In this document: positions 20,419-31,731 of the stretch, piece by piece
Position numbering within the stretch: the first letter of the stretch is position 1
How the letters are laid out: the number at the start of each line of letters is the position of its first letter
From: Lottia gigantea
Taxonomy: Eukaryota > Mollusca > Gastropoda > Lottiidae
Assembly (NCBI RefSeq): GCF_000327385.1
Contig: NW_008709220.1
Span: 1,445,422-1,509,421, forward strand
Direction: 5' to 3'
DNA: 64,000 bases
Notes under the pieces: model-generated
What the model saw: the letters and a program-made list of their open reading frames with translations, nothing else
Databases searched by the model: none
Told to the model about the DNA's origin: nothing
Position numbers and translations under genes: made by a program

Positions 20419-21957
20419 TTATGAATATTCTTCAGTCACAGTCGACAGTTTCCGATTTTTTCGTTTCGTCGTATTTGGAGATTTTGACAAATTAGAAAAT
20501 CCTTTATGTTTTTTAGTGAGAACTTGTGGTCTGAGTTCTTGGTTTTGAGCAACTAATGGCGAATCATCTATTTCCGGTAAGAGCAAAGAGCTCTCAGTCT
20601 TTACCGGTTTAGGGGGTGGGGCTTGTTCAGTTCGTGGTTCACTTACGACTATGTCTACAGTGCCAGGGTGCGTTTGTTCATACGGTTTTGATTTTTGGTT
20701 TTCAAGTTCCACAGCAGTTGTAGGGTTCGGGTGAGACGATTCGACATCTAATTGACGTTTGGTTTTATTCTTTTTCCCGCCTTTCTTTTTCGGCTTTTTC
20801 AAGATTGAAGTCGGCTCGTCTGAAGTGGTGGAAATTGGCGGTAAAACGAACTGAACTCCTTCGTAGGATTCGAAATTTTTTTGAGTATTCTTGTTAGCGT
20901 TGTGATGAACTTCTGGAAATTTCCACACTGAATTTTGTGCAGACGTTAAATTTTCTGGTGATTTGGCAGACGGTGATCTTGGAGGGTTCGGTGATTTTGC
21001 TCTGGATCGTGAAGGGTTTGGTGATTTGGCTCTTGGTGAACGAGGTGGATTCGGTGATCTTGGTCTGGGTGACTTGGGACGGTGTGGTCTAGATAATGGA
21101 AGGGGTGACAGAAGCCGGGCTGTAATCTGAGATGGGGATTGAGGGAGTTGAAGATTAGATTCGTCTTCAACAAAAGATGGTTCCGGGGTGAGCGGCAACG
21201 TCGGTAAGGGAATGAAAGCGCGGGCAAACGGAACTTTCTCGCCAGGAATGGTGAATAGACTGGTTCGCTCAAAAGATTCCTGATCCGTCTCGTGTCCATG
21301 GTGAGTGATGGAGATGGAGGTGGCCTGACTCTCTCGGTTCTCGTCCTCTTCATCAGACGAGTTCACCTCTTCCGGTATCTCATCAAACTCCACAATCCTC
21401 ACCTTCTTTAACCGTTTGATTTTATCTGGTAATGGTGGAAGTACAACCTCGGCTTTCTTCTTCTTTTTGGTTTTCGGGATTCGAAATCGTCTTATTTTCA
21501 CCTCCAATTCAGACAGTCCTCGGATATGTTTCGCTCGCTTTTTGTCCTGACTGGTCGAAGTAATGATTTCCCTGCCCTCTTTTTCGCTCCCCTCCATAAT
21601 CATTGGCTCAGGGACCACACCCCTCCGTAGAGGGTCGACGGTAAAACTAAAATTGTCATGACTCCTCGTATACTGCTGTTGTCGCATTCTCGACCGAGCC
21701 TTAGTCGTATAATGATGGAGATTTGCTTTACGAAGATGATCTTTGAAATAGTCTCTATGAACCTTCACTCGGGCTATCCTGTCTAGTTCTTTAAGAATAT
21801 CGAGTCTATCGTATATAATTTGTTTCCTAGCACACAGCCATTGTTTGTCTATTTCTACCAACTCCATCTCCAGCTCCTTTTGTTTCCGAATATTTCCGAT
21901 TGCTGCGTCTGCGGCGGCATCTGCGGCTACGGCAGGTGTTGCGAACAATGAATTCAT
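20419..21957 (-). CDS. Uncharacterised 512-residue basic, SP-repeat protein, single exon
   Basis: I do not recognise this family. The single open frame starts at ATG 21957 after an upstream TATA-like box and ends with TAA. Residues 1-20 are Ala-rich. Residues 22-95 are predicted strongly helical and charged (many E, K, R and L). A basic run (TKKKKKA) is near 165 and an acidic run (SSDEEDENRE) near 200. Residues 283-336 are a Pro-Ser-Arg low-complexity stretch made of repeated KSPNP/RSP units. A second basic patch (KKPKKKGGKK) near 390 could be a nuclear signal. There is no signal peptide, membrane segment or enzyme motif. Long open length and coherent composition favour a real gene. Lack of introns beside intron-rich neighbours is notable and could mean retroposition or simply a long terminal exon. 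Confidence 0.7.
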   Translation of the reverse strand: MNSLFATPAVAADAAADAAIGNIRKQKELEMELVEIDKQWLCARKQIIYDRLDILKELDRIARVKVHRDYFKDHLRKANLHHYTTKARSRMRQQQYTRSHDNFSFTVDPLRRGVVPEPMIMEGSEKEGREIITSTSQDKKRAKHIRGLSELEVKIRRFRIPKTKKKKKAEVVLPPLPDKIKRLKKVRIVEFDEIPEEVNSSDEEDENRESQATSISITHHGHETDQESFERTSLFTIPGEKVPFARAFIPLPTLPLTPEPSFVEDESNLQLPQSPSQITARLLSPLPLSRPHRPKSPRPRSPNPPRSPRAKSPNPSRSRAKSPNPPRSPSAKSPENLTSAQNSVWKFPEVHHNANKNTQKNFESYEGVQFVLPPISTTSDEPTSILKKPKKKGGKKNKTKRQLDVESSHPNPTTAVELENQKSKPYEQTHPGTVDIVVSEPRTEQAPPPKPVKTESSLLLPEIDDSPLVAQNQELRPQVLTKKHKGFSNLSKSPNTTKRKNRKLSTVTEEYS

Positions 21958-22041
21958 CTTGTATATCGACTATCTGAAAGTAGAAAATCATCAACTCTTA
22001 CTTTTACACATCCTGGTGGGAACAAAAACAAGATCAGTCCG

Positions 22042-22050
22042 CTTTTTATA
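22042..22050 (-). promoter_or_regulatory. TATA-like box upstream of the 512-residue gene
   Basis: On the minus strand this reads TATAAAAAG within CCTATAAAAAGCGG. It sits about 85 bases upstream of the start codon, which is right for a start site some 55-60 bases before ATG. The motif is seen directly, and its function is inferred from position. Confidence 0.45.
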
Positions 22051-22059
22051 GGTAAATTA

Positions 22060-22761
22060 AGTAATAATTGCCTCAGAAGAAGCCACTAGGAGGTCACTTT
22101 GATTCAAAAGCCAGTTTGGCCCCAATTATTTCGTTATATATGGTAAATTGGTCACAATGAGGAATCCCAGAATAATTTGCTTTTGGTAATTTTGTCCCAA
22201 TAATCTAATTAGGTCACAGTGTGAATTTTTTCCCAATAACTTAGTCACTGTATTATGTTCATAGAAATAGTACGTCAAAACATTTGACGGTTTTTCAATT
22301 CAATCAACATTCTACCTCATTTGAATCAGAAAACCTCGTGTTTATATTCTGAATCTTACATCATTGGATGCGCACAATGTATCTTTGTCCTATAACACTA
22401 TCCTAAACAACGAGAAACCTAACTTCGTACCCAGTAACTAACAACTAAATATTAATATTTATGAGCTTCAAGATTATCCTAAATGAAAGTCTGAATATCA
22501 AAACAAAACACATAATTAATTACCCTTCAATAGTATCCGAGATATTTCCTTCACACGGCATGTGTTATCATCTTGGTGTTTAAAATTTATCAATTTAACA
22601 CTTGAATCTGTCAGGAAAAGATTACAAATATCACGATAATAAAACGACATTTCTAACTCAACTATAACAATATTACTAGTCAGGTTGATATTTGATGAGA
22701 AATTATATTATAATATCAAAATATTAGGATATTCAAATGTATTTGTCCAATGTTACCTCTC
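22060..22761. other. Intergenic DNA, no gene seen
   Basis: The DNA is AT-rich and nothing is supported on either strand. Confidence 0.4.
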
Positions 22762-22937
22762 TACGGTGGTTTGTTTAAGGCATGTTTTTTTTTTAATTAT
22801 GATTAAATTCTACTTATTTTCCATTTTTGTTTGCTGATTTATCATTTTTGTTTACTATTTTTTATATTCAGCAAACAAAAATGATAAATCAATTAATCAA
22901 TTGAAAATATTAAAGATGTCTTAAACAAACCACCGTA
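22762..22937. mobile_element. Foldback MITE with TACGGTGGTTTGTTTAAG ends
   Basis: The left end TACGGTGGTTTGTTTAAG is mirrored exactly by CTTAAACAAACCACCGTA at the right end. Inner segments also pair: TTTGTTTGCTGATTTATCAT (beginning at 22827) against ATGATAAATCAATTAATC. It is a compact, non-coding DNA-transposon derivative. Confidence 0.85.
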
Positions 22938-23849
22938 TAAACTAATTTCAATTCTTTTTATAGTAAATATATTTTCAATTTGGACATTTTTCTGTCGTTT
23001 ATCAAAATTTCAATTACTTAATCCAAATCAACTAATTTTCTTCTGAAAATACACACGAAGTACAAGAACGAAAAAAAGTATGAAAATTAAAAAATGCATA
23101 ATAAAAATCAACAGTGGCATAATATACACATAAATTACACAGAACAATATAACTGATTATAAGTGAGACGAACTCTATTTCGACTATTGAAACAGTCCCT
23201 TTGTTATTTTAACAAAACGTTTGTCCATGAGACATTCCCCTGGTCTGTATGAAATATAAAGTAATACAAACTGATACAATATATTATAATACAGCACAAT
23301 ATAGCACAATATAGCAGAATACAATGTCATACAATGTGGTACAATATACATTATGAATTATAAGAAAGTTTATTAACCTTTCAACCCCTAAAACTCAACA
23401 ATCTGGCTTCAGACCACAGATAACTACACAATTTAGTTTACAGACAACACAGCTGGGTTCACATTCTACTGACAAACAACAAGGATAAAAAATCGTCTTT
23501 TACAATGATAAAATAAATTAGGTTCACAAGGGTCCTGTCTATCAGGGCGGCGTCCACTAATGCCTACATCCACGAATGTCTTCAGTCTAAAATAAACAAA
23601 GTTATTCCCCCGTTGACTTAAAGCGACACCTGCTATCAGTGCTACCCAAGCTCTATCAGCTGATACTAAAACTATTGGCCATGCTTTTACAATAATAACA
23701 ACTTGGGATTTCATGAAGACCCTGTCTACCAGCTGGTACTTGGTCGACGGGAATAATGACTTGTTCAAACACCGACAGCGATTAAATCCAAGACCATCTT
23801 TAATCGACGTCGGCAAGTGACGTCATATGAAGCTTCTTATAATCTAATG
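22938..23849. other. Intergenic DNA with one unsupported open frame
   Basis: Positions 23270-23345 are rich in ATACAATATAGCA-like words. A minus-strand frame at 23466-23816 (116 codons) has no recognisable domain and no neighbouring exon, so I do not call it a gene. Confidence 0.35.
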
Positions 23850-24049
23850 CAGTGTTTCCCAACCTTTCTCAGCCTTCACACCCCTGGAACAATCACCTGG
23901 ACCTTTCACACCCCAAAAATTTATTTCATCCATATTTTCAGCACGTGATAATGTGAGGTGCTCTCTCAATTCAAAATAGATTCTTCTCCTACACCAGTTG
24001 GCCGCACCCCTGGTACCCTAGTCCAGAACCCCCAGATTGGGAATAGGGG
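23850..24049. mobile_element. hAT-type MITE, about 200 bp, with 8-bp target-site duplication
   Basis: It starts CAGTGTTTCCCAACC and ends with the imperfect inverse GATTGGGAATAGGGG. The flanks are ATCTAATG (23842-23849) and CTCTAATG (24050-24057), 7 of 8 bases alike, and 8-bp duplications are characteristic of hAT elements. Internal words such as CACCCCTGGAAC fit hAT-derived MITEs. It is non-coding. Confidence 0.75.
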
Positions 24050-24057
24050 CTCTAATG

Positions 24058-24590
24058 AATGCGCTACAATCTGCCCTCGATTCAAAATTGTTTCAAATGA
24101 AAATTTGAACCTATTTCAGTAACCCTCCTGGTGTGCCTCTAACAATGATGTATTTTCCAGTGTCTGAACAGCTTGTCGTTTGATTATTAACTGATAATTT
24201 GATTGGAAGAAATGAACAATAATAACGGTAAAAACAACGATACGAACCTTTAAAATACGTCAGCAATATAATACCCTTTGGTTCATTTTGTATCACATTG
24301 TTGTCAGTTCTTCCATTTTTACAACAATTTATTCCAATTCGATTTTTGTTATGCTGAGTTATATATTGGTTAAGTTATTGTATCCGATATAGAAACTCCA
24401 TCTTTTTGACGATGATCAACGGGCTAATAAAGGAACCCGATCCTGTGGTCATCAACGAGCTCAGGTTTAGTTACCGCCCTGTCCCAGTGAGCTACTGTAT
24501 ATATTCAGTGTTGTAGAAATTCTACCCTACCAACATACTCTAGAAAGTTAATTTACTAAACATACCCTATTATTCTTATTCAAATACAAT
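24058..24590. other. Intergenic DNA, no gene seen
   Basis: Nothing is supported here. Confidence 0.4.
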
Positions 24591-25375
24591 ACTTAGGCCG
24601 TGTTTACACTGGCATTGATCACTTGATTCAAACTATACAACGTTCGATTACTAAGATTTTTTTTACAATCGTGTATGTAGGTAATATCTAGGTAATATTT
24701 TTCATCGCATTGAAATAAAAACATAAAAACATAGCTTGATAATTGTAATAAAATACAACTCTTAGGCCGTGTTTACACTGGTGTAGTTCACTTCATTCAA
24801 ACTATACAACGTTCGATGACTAAGATTTTTTTTACAATCGTGTATGCATGTAATATCTAAATAATATTTTTTTCGCATTGAAATGAAAATGTTAAAGCAT
24901 TACTAAATAATTGTATTCAAATAAAACTCTTAGGTCGTGTTTACACTAGCGTTGATCATCAAACAATATTTAATTCGATTACCAAAAAGTGTTTTACTAT
25001 CGTGAATTTTAGGTGATAATTTTTATCAAAAAATAAAATAGCTAATCATCCTTGTTCACTTACAACTCTCAAGCCTTGTTTACACTAAATTTAGACATTT
25101 TTCGTTCGAAAATTAGATTTTTGTTTACGAACAAATGTATTTTGTGCGGCCATATTTATCACATTGATATAAAAATGTTGAAAGTTATCAGTTATCTTCT
25201 ATTTTCGAATATGCCTTTAGGCCTTGTTTACACTATCGCTGATCACTTGATTCTAAACCATACTTTGTTTGATTATTAGGACGTCTTTTTAATTTGAATT
25301 GTAATCAAAATGTTAAAACATAGGTTATCATTCCTATTCTCATTTGTCTCTAAAGCCTTGTTTACACTGGCGATG
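24590..25375. repeat. Diverged tandem repeat, about 140-175-bp unit, six copies
   Basis: Each unit begins with a variant of TTAGGCCGTGTTTACACTGG, near 24594, 24766, 24930, 25072, 25217 and 25352. Most also share GATCACTTGATTCAAAC and ACAACGTTCGATTA. Divergence grows from left to right, and the first two units are clearly the most alike. Confidence 0.8.
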
Positions 25376-25649
25376 AATGAACGAAAAGCTGCACCATTAA
25401 ACACATTCATCTTTGATATACATAATCTTTATATAAGCCTTTTTTTCTCATTTTCGTTATCAATAGCAAGATTCTGAGTAGGCCTACGTTTTACCTAGTC
25501 CCGTGAAGGCTGGGCCACACTTTACTGTCGCTACTTTGAACGGACTTGAATCCAAATGAAAAGGCAACAACCTATATTTTTATACTTACTTCCTCTGAAA
25601 AGAAACTGGCTATCAAATCTCCATACCCCTATAATGAAAGAATCTTACC

Positions 25650-25975
25650 AGGCGTCATCTTCACAATCTCAAGCTATTACGACCTTTTGCTTATACCTTG
25701 ACTGCAATAGCGCTCATTCTTGTATCACAGATTTGAGCGATTTGATTGGATTGTACCCAAGGGAATACAGCCAATCATAGCCCTGGAAAGAAAGATTTTC
25801 AACATTGTGCCTTAGTGTTTACAGACTTTTTGTAGAGGCCTCTGATCGGCTGTATTTTCTGGCGTACATACCAACCAAAGAACCGCATTTACAAACTTAC
25901 CTGATACAAGAATAGTTGCTATTGCAGTCAAAGTATATGCAGAAGGTCGCAATAGCTTGAGATTGTGAAGATAAA
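25650..25975. mobile_element. Long foldback element (arms of about 75-150 bp)
   Basis: ATCTTCACAATCTCAAGCTA at 25657 is mirrored by TAGCTTGAGATTGTGAAGAT ending at 25972, and pairing continues inward (ACTGCAATAGC against GCTATTGCAGT, ACAGCCAATCATAGCCCT against an AGGCCTCTGATCGGCTGT-like segment). A shortened relative lies at 31105-31220. It is non-coding. Confidence 0.85.
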
Positions 25976-27112
25976 CAATCGAAGGCTACCTAGTGAGGTG
26001 CAGTGTGACTTTAGAGTTTCTCCCATATATATCGTTTTGTACTAGGACTAATTGAACGAATATACAAATATAACTATATTCATGTCGCCTATTATATCCC
26101 ACATAATAGATATAAAGCCCCTTTTAAACAAACCTGATCAATAAAGTCTTTACAAAGAAAATCCTTCAATTCAACCACAGACAAATTAGTCCAATTTCAT
26201 TAGCGTGATATTTTTATTAGGCCCTATTCACACTCAAACTTTACTCTATGTGTGTTGTAATGACTTGTGGCAGATTTATATTGAATTTAACCAAGTTGCA
26301 GCTGAAAGAATCAACGGTTCTCTCCCTTGAGGGGGGTGAACATAAAGAACATAGAGCATGTAGCAAATTGAATGAAAATTTGTCCGATTCACAGAATCAT
26401 TGAATAACACTCCTTTTAATTTAGTTATAATCAACCTCAATTCACCTGAAATAATACTATCAATTTCTTCATTTTATGTATACTATTTTTATATAACAAA
26501 TGTCATCGCATTGTTTTAAATACATGGTTTTTGTAATACATAAACTCCTCAGAGTGATATTAATTTTAACCTTATAATAATTATCTTTTCAATGCTTCTA
26601 ATTATAATATTTTATTTTTTAACTTTTATGCTTCATTGTGTTACTTTTCATATACATGTACCCGTATATATACAATAAATCTTATCTTATTCATCAATTC
26701 AAAATTCATACATTCTCTTCAGTCAAACTTTATTCAATACTTTACTTAAAATGTGACAATGTCTTTGTTCAAATCACACAACTTTACCAATAAATGGGGG
26801 GGACCGTGCTTCTCTATATCTAAATTGTATGTGGGGTGAACTTTTAAACAATCAAAACGACCTTTTTGCCCGTACTGATGTAATATTAACGAGAGTGTGT
26901 GTATATTTACAAAGCGAAACGTAAAAGTGGCTATGCGCACGCGTGTTGATTGATTGATTGTTTGATTATTTATTATCTTGATCCAAATTAAGAGTGTAAA
27001 CTGCTAAAGTGAAATGCGGAAGAAATGTAAGTTTTGGATTTGTTGAAGAGACGACGATGTATTTAGCCTTTTCCTTTTCATGAATTGGTTTATCACTTAT
27101 TCACTCTTCAAA
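25976..27112. other. Intergenic DNA, no gene seen
   Basis: AGGCCCTATTCACACTC near 26219 is a weak relative of the 24.6 kb repeat. Otherwise the stretch is AT-rich with nothing supported. The minus-strand frame at 26746-26940 has no features. Confidence 0.35.
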
Positions 27113-27118
27113 TTTATT
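27113..27118 (-). terminator. Candidate polyadenylation signal of adaptor gene A
   Basis: The minus strand reads AATAAA about 42 bases after the TGA stop of gene A. The placement is slightly short but plausible. Confidence 0.5.
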
Positions 27119-27159
27119 TAGAGCTACGTCGTCTTTGAACGCATCTCTCGTTTGATGTT

Positions 27160-29750
27160 TCACTCATCATTATTAGCTTGACTTACATTGGAAGTCCGTC
27201 TCAGAATTGGCGGCGTTGCTATGGAACTGGCGCTACTAAGCCTGTCTGATGACGTATTGGTCATGTTCAGACGTTCCTGAAGGCGGTTGATGTCTGACAG
27301 GGATGGTTTCCTTTCTTCAGATGGAATTTTTCCCAATATCGGATTCGAACCCGTGGGACTGTAAAAGCTGTTTTGAACCAACGACCCAATTCCCTTTGTT
27401 GGACCGAATTCCTCGTCCTGTTTCGATTTTGATTTCCACCTTAAACTTTTGTTGATCAAATCCTCCATTTTTTTCAGTTTTTTCGCCATTTTTGATTTTT
27501 GCGGCTTTTTATTTGAAATACTCTTTTCGGAAATGTTACTCTTTCTCGACGGCGTTGGCGATGGACTGTTGTATAAAAATTTGCGACCACAGTACGGTGT
27601 CGGTGGAACCAGTTCGTTTCCGGACCTCAAAATAGTCGTTACTGGTCTCGGAATTGGGAGAACGTCGTACGATTCAAGAGACGTCGCATCGTGTCCGGAT
27701 TCGTTATGAACATCTTCTTTGGATTTGGATTTTAAACTCATTTTTTTCGGCAGAATCGGTGTGCTGTGTCGGTCCATGAAATTCGGATCCGACCATTCTT
27801 TCTGGACATTTGAGCTTCGAAGTGAACCAAGTTTGTCTGTACTCAAATAGTTCTCAATTTCTTTATTGTACATTTCATCTTCGTCAAACTCATCTTCGCC
27901 ATCCGTGTGCAAAATTCCATCACCAGTTGCCGTTTTGTCTTGATTTTTACTTTTAGCATCTGGGCTGTTCGACGATACTGGTTCCTTTGATACATTCTTG
28001 TTCTCCACCGTGCCTTGAGGGTTCAACTTGGCACGTCTGCTACATGGGAGCGGCGGCGGCTTCTGGCATTTTGCATACACGTGACTCGTTTCTCTTGGTT
28101 GCCCAGACGTCTGAAGGTTCACCTCTGCTCTGGTTTTTTGACTTCCATGCATGACTATGTAGGTAGACTCGACTTTGTTTCCTGAAGTTGACGGAAGATT
28201 CGTCGCAAATTCGTCAGTTTCTAAAATATCCGACATGGGCATCGGTGATTCTTCGAGTCCCTCTGATGCTATTTGTTCTAACGAATCAGTGATGATTTCA
28301 AACTGTTCTTCACTGAAAGTGACAATCTTATTTCTGCCTTTTCGATTCATAATTTTATCTTTTAATCTAACACTTAGAGAATCTCTGACGGCGAGCAGTG
28401 TGTTCTCTTTCGGTTTAATAGTTTCGTAAAGATTCTCTAGGTTATCTCCCTTTGGTGTGGGGAGTGGTGTCCCTTGTTTGCGCGCGATTTTCAAAACGTC
28501 CATTTCTCGTTGTTTCGACTCCTTTTCTCCCAGTCCAGATTCAATATCTAATTGTAGCTTTTTGACTTCTGACGATATCCTCGATGTCCTTTTTCGACAA
28601 CAAATTCTGAAAAAAAAATTGTAATTGAAAATGGACGTTTGGAACTATCATGACGTACATTGCTTCCGAACAGTAATTGGGCGTTCCAAACGGCCTTCCG
28701 TGAAAATTATGCTAATCCTTCTGCGATACAGCACGTTAATGAATGGAGATCATTATTCACTGGAACTATATCAATATTTTCCAGTGATCACGTGATTCTG
28801 GTAATTTACATGTGTAGTCCTGAACGACCATGCAGCCTCAGATATTTAAATTACCAGAATCACGTGATCACTGGAAAATATTGATATAAATATAGGCCTA
28901 AATACAAATACATATTTGTAAACAAACACAATGAAAACAAAACACCAGTTAGATATGGATTCAAATTGACAATAAAATGTATGATTGGGTAATCAATAGT
29001 CACGATAATATAGCATTAAATGTATAGGTAAGTAACAAATTTAACTCCCAAAGACTACATTTAGATCGCAACATTACTATTACATGGAAGTAAAGAGTTT
29101 CGCCCAAGAACACACAACGAAATTCTCTTTTCATTAACGAGTCAGATTCAGCTTTACTGGAACTGGGGGTTGGGACATGTACTTACAGTAATATACACTG
29201 TATCATAACAATCAGTAACAATACTATCGATATCAAACCCAGACAATAATTCCAGAATACACTGTTTAATTCTGAAATATAAACACAAAGATAAGGGATT
29301 GAGGATATCTTTAGTTATAGGTTAATAGGTAAAATAGGTAGATTTAGAATTTTGGTTTAATTATCCAACTAAAAAGGACTGTTAAAGGTTTTCTAAATTC
29401 TTAAGTGTGTCTAGGACACTGATAGCATCAATTTGAACTATTCCGGTTTTTAATAAGTTGTTCCTGCAATTCATATAAATCTAAGTTTATGATGACGTCA
29501 CTAATCGCGAATGGCTTAATGTGTTAAAGCATATTTTGTGATTAGTGACGTCATCAAATACTTAGATTTGGTGAAACTGCCGGAACCAAAGACGTCTGAT
29601 TGAAAATTGGAAAATTAAAAAAAAATTCTTTACAATCCCTTTAATTTCTGATTAGTCTGCAAGGAAAAATATTCACATTTCGACAAACAACTCATTAATC
29701 TTGTGAATTGCTAAAAAGATCAAAAATAAAACAAATCTATACTAACCCAT
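27160..29750 (-). CDS. Adaptor A: short-ectodomain membrane protein with long tyrosine-motif tail
   Basis: Three coding exons on the minus strand, 29750-29747, 29271-29187 and 28606-27160, total 1,536 nt (511 residues plus stop). Exon 1 supplies only ATG plus G, with A at -3 and a GTTAGT donor. This start was chosen because paralogue B has the same arrangement and both proteins then begin ME(L/F) and share FW.YCLG. Residues 10-31 form the membrane helix, followed by ICCRKR with two juxtamembrane cysteines. The tail has YETI (Y90), YIVM (Y179, a YxxM of the PI3K p85-binding type), PPPLP (213-217, SH3-like), an acidic run (DEFDEDE, about 268-274), YDVL (Y343), repeated SPSPTP words and a basic KSKMAKKLKK patch. 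The layout resembles vertebrate transmembrane adaptors (LAT, NTAL, PAG), but homology is not shown. It is probably at a cell membrane with the tail inside. Confidence 0.8.
28607..29186 (-). other. Intron 2 of adaptor A, with perfect hairpin
   Basis: The intron is bounded by GTAAGT at the 5' end and a T-rich tract plus CAG at the 3' end. It contains the 42-bp-arm hairpin at 28767-28888. No further exon was seen. Confidence 0.7.
28767..28888. repeat. Perfect inverted repeat, 42-bp arms, 38-bp loop
   Basis: Arms 28767-28808 and 28847-28888 are exact reverse complements. Each contains the palindrome ATCACGTGAT (an E-box core, CACGTG). The perfection of the arms implies a recent origin or gene conversion between them. 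Confidence 0.93.
29272..29746 (-). other. Intron 1 of adaptor A
   Basis: It runs from a GTTAGT donor to a TATTTCAG acceptor and is largely filled by the MITE at 29374-29645. Confidence 0.65.
29374..29645. mobile_element. MITE (GGTTTTCTAAA family) with internal CRE palindrome
   Basis: The ends are GGTTTTCTAAATTC on the left and CTTTACAATCCCTTTAAT on the right. Inside is an inverted pair carrying TGATGACGTCACTAATC and its complement, so two CRE-like TGACGTCA sites face each other. It is related to 59554-59788 and 14598-14712. Confidence 0.65.
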
Positions 29751-29836
29751 AATAAGATATTTTAAAATTGTCCTTATAGACTACATCTTATAACTTGTGG
29801 TTTGAAGATATACATTGTTTGCAACGGTTTATATGT

Positions 29837-30045
29837 AGCACAACGTTTCAACGATTTACACTGTAATCATCAGTTTGCATTGTACACAACGTTTCAACAA
29901 TTTACATTTCCATCAGTTTATATGGTATACTACTCCTTGGTTTTATTGTACACAACGTTTCAACAATTTACATTGTCATCATCAGTCTATATGGTATACT
30001 ACTCCTGAGTTTTATTGTACACAACGTTTCAACAATTTACACTGT
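29837..30045. repeat. Short tandem block of ACAACGTTTCAACA units, four copies
   Basis: The word CACAACGTTTCAAC occurs near 29838, 29886, 29952 and 30020, followed by TTTACA and a CATCAGT-containing spacer of about 47-68 bp. A single further copy lies near 31515. The overlapping short open frames are by-products. Confidence 0.75.
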
Positions 30046-30226
30046 AGCCAACAGGTGAATCAAACATGTAGGTACTCCGAGAAGAATGTACACACCTGAC
30101 TATTAAATAACTCTCAATAATTCTCCTTGAATTCCTGGTCTATAACACTATCCTGAAAATTAATACTTTATCTAGATTTCCTTGATCAAACCAGGATATT
30201 ATAAAACAAAAAATAAACTGGGTTTG
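30046..30226. other. Spacer between repeats upstream of adaptor A
   Basis: No exon is supported here. This interval and 29751-29836 would hold the promoter and leader of gene A, but no core element stands out. Confidence 0.3.
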
Positions 30227-30563
30227 TTTAAAGGGACAGGTAGGCCATTTTTTTTTTGACCAATCATATACTTTAATCTCAGAATTGGAATTATTTCATC
30301 TGAGCTAATCAGTAATAGTGTTCACAGCTCACCATCGAAATTTGAGTTTTCAAATCCATGTATATCCAGAATTATCTGCGATTGAATGTTAAATTGACGA
30401 CTCGTCAATAGAAGACATATATAGAAAAAGTAAGTAAAATCCTAGTTTGAAGTATTTTTAAAGGAATCATGTGATGTATATTTCTAGTACATCTGAAGAC
30501 CATTTATATATATTAAAAAATCACCCCCCCCCCAAAAATGGCGTCCTTTTAAGTCCCTTTAAA
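30227..30563. mobile_element. MITE (TTTAAAGGGACAG family), complete copy
   Basis: It starts TTTAAAGGGACAGG and ends AAGTCCCTTTAAA. Internal landmarks are GTGTTCACAGCTCACCATCG, CCAGAATTATCTGCG and GACGACTCGTC. At 337 bp with no coding capacity, it is the reference copy for the family in this window. Confidence 0.88.
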
Positions 30564-31731
30564 CTAACTGTTACTTAAAGACATAACACTAGCAGTCATT
30601 GCTCTTCTAAGAGATTACCTCTAAGACTGTGGCCGAGTAGAGGCGTTATGGATACAATCGTACAATTATGTTATTTTCAGTTATCCATTATACCGTTCGA
30701 AATAAAAATCCGACTTCCGGTCGCCATCAATGAAATATAGAAGTACAAACGGAAATGACGACAACGAAGTTAATATTCAACTCCCTGGGGTATATAACTT
30801 CATGTAAAACCATACATAGATGAAAAGGTACAGTTCTGTTATCATTAAGTATAAGTGATACAATAATTTATATGTTAGAGGGGGTAGGAGGGTGGAAATG
30901 GAGGCTACTTAGAAAAAGCATTTAATCATAAACTCAGGGGCGTTCTTATGAAAAATCAGGCGAGGGGGGCGAGCAGGTGCTACAAAACTTTTCAGGGGAT
31001 CATAGGCCATTCTTTCACTATGTAAAATGAAGACAAATTTGAAAGGGGGTGGGGGGCAAAGTCGGGTCAGCCTCTTTTCCCGTAGAAACGCCAGTACATA
31101 CACCGCCTTTTCACAATGTCAAGCTATTATTAAATGCAGCGATTTGGTTGGATTACATAAGCGAATAAAGCCAATCAGAGCCCTCGATAGAAAGTTCGTA
31201 ATAGCTTGAAATTTTGAATATTATATAGTCCATGTAACAGGATTGCTGATGGGTCAAATTAAAATTGGAATTGGGCATATACATAATGCAGAGAGTTCAG
31301 AGGTGAATTAGTGTCGAAAAAGTTACTGGTAAATATTCTAACGAAACCCCCACAAGAGGAAGTACTGTAAAACGAAACATGCCTCTTTAAAGTATTGTGA
31401 AACGAAGGAAGAAGGAAAATAATTTTTAATTGAAAGAACGACTTCTCAATATAAAATATTACACTAATATATTCTTTTATAATATTTAGAAATAATTAGG
31501 GGTTTAATTTTACACAACGTTTCAACAATTTACAGGTCAACCGAGATACAGTTTAACAAAACATGTTTAGGTCACGGCTGGATGATAGGGGAAGCAATTT
31601 TATGGATCTTTACCTAAATATTTAGTCTCTGATATCCAGACGTCTCTTGTCTACGACGAGGGTATTTGGGGCGAAATTGTACGTAGACAAAGTTGGACTG
31701 GATGATAGAGGCTACAAAATATTTAGTAAAT
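30564..31731. other. Intergenic DNA between the two adaptor genes
   Basis: It contains a worn repeat at 30935-31095 (relative of 6595-6740) and a shortened foldback copy at 31105-31220 (TCACAATGTCAAGCTATTA mirrored by TAATAGCTTGAAATTTTGA, relative of 25650-25975). I found no continuation of the 3' part of gene A's reading frame downstream of gene B's stop. Confidence 0.5.

Noticed and set aside
23466-23816. 116-codon minus-strand open frame
   Set aside because: It has no domain, signal peptide or neighbouring exon, and lies in repeat-rich intergenic DNA.
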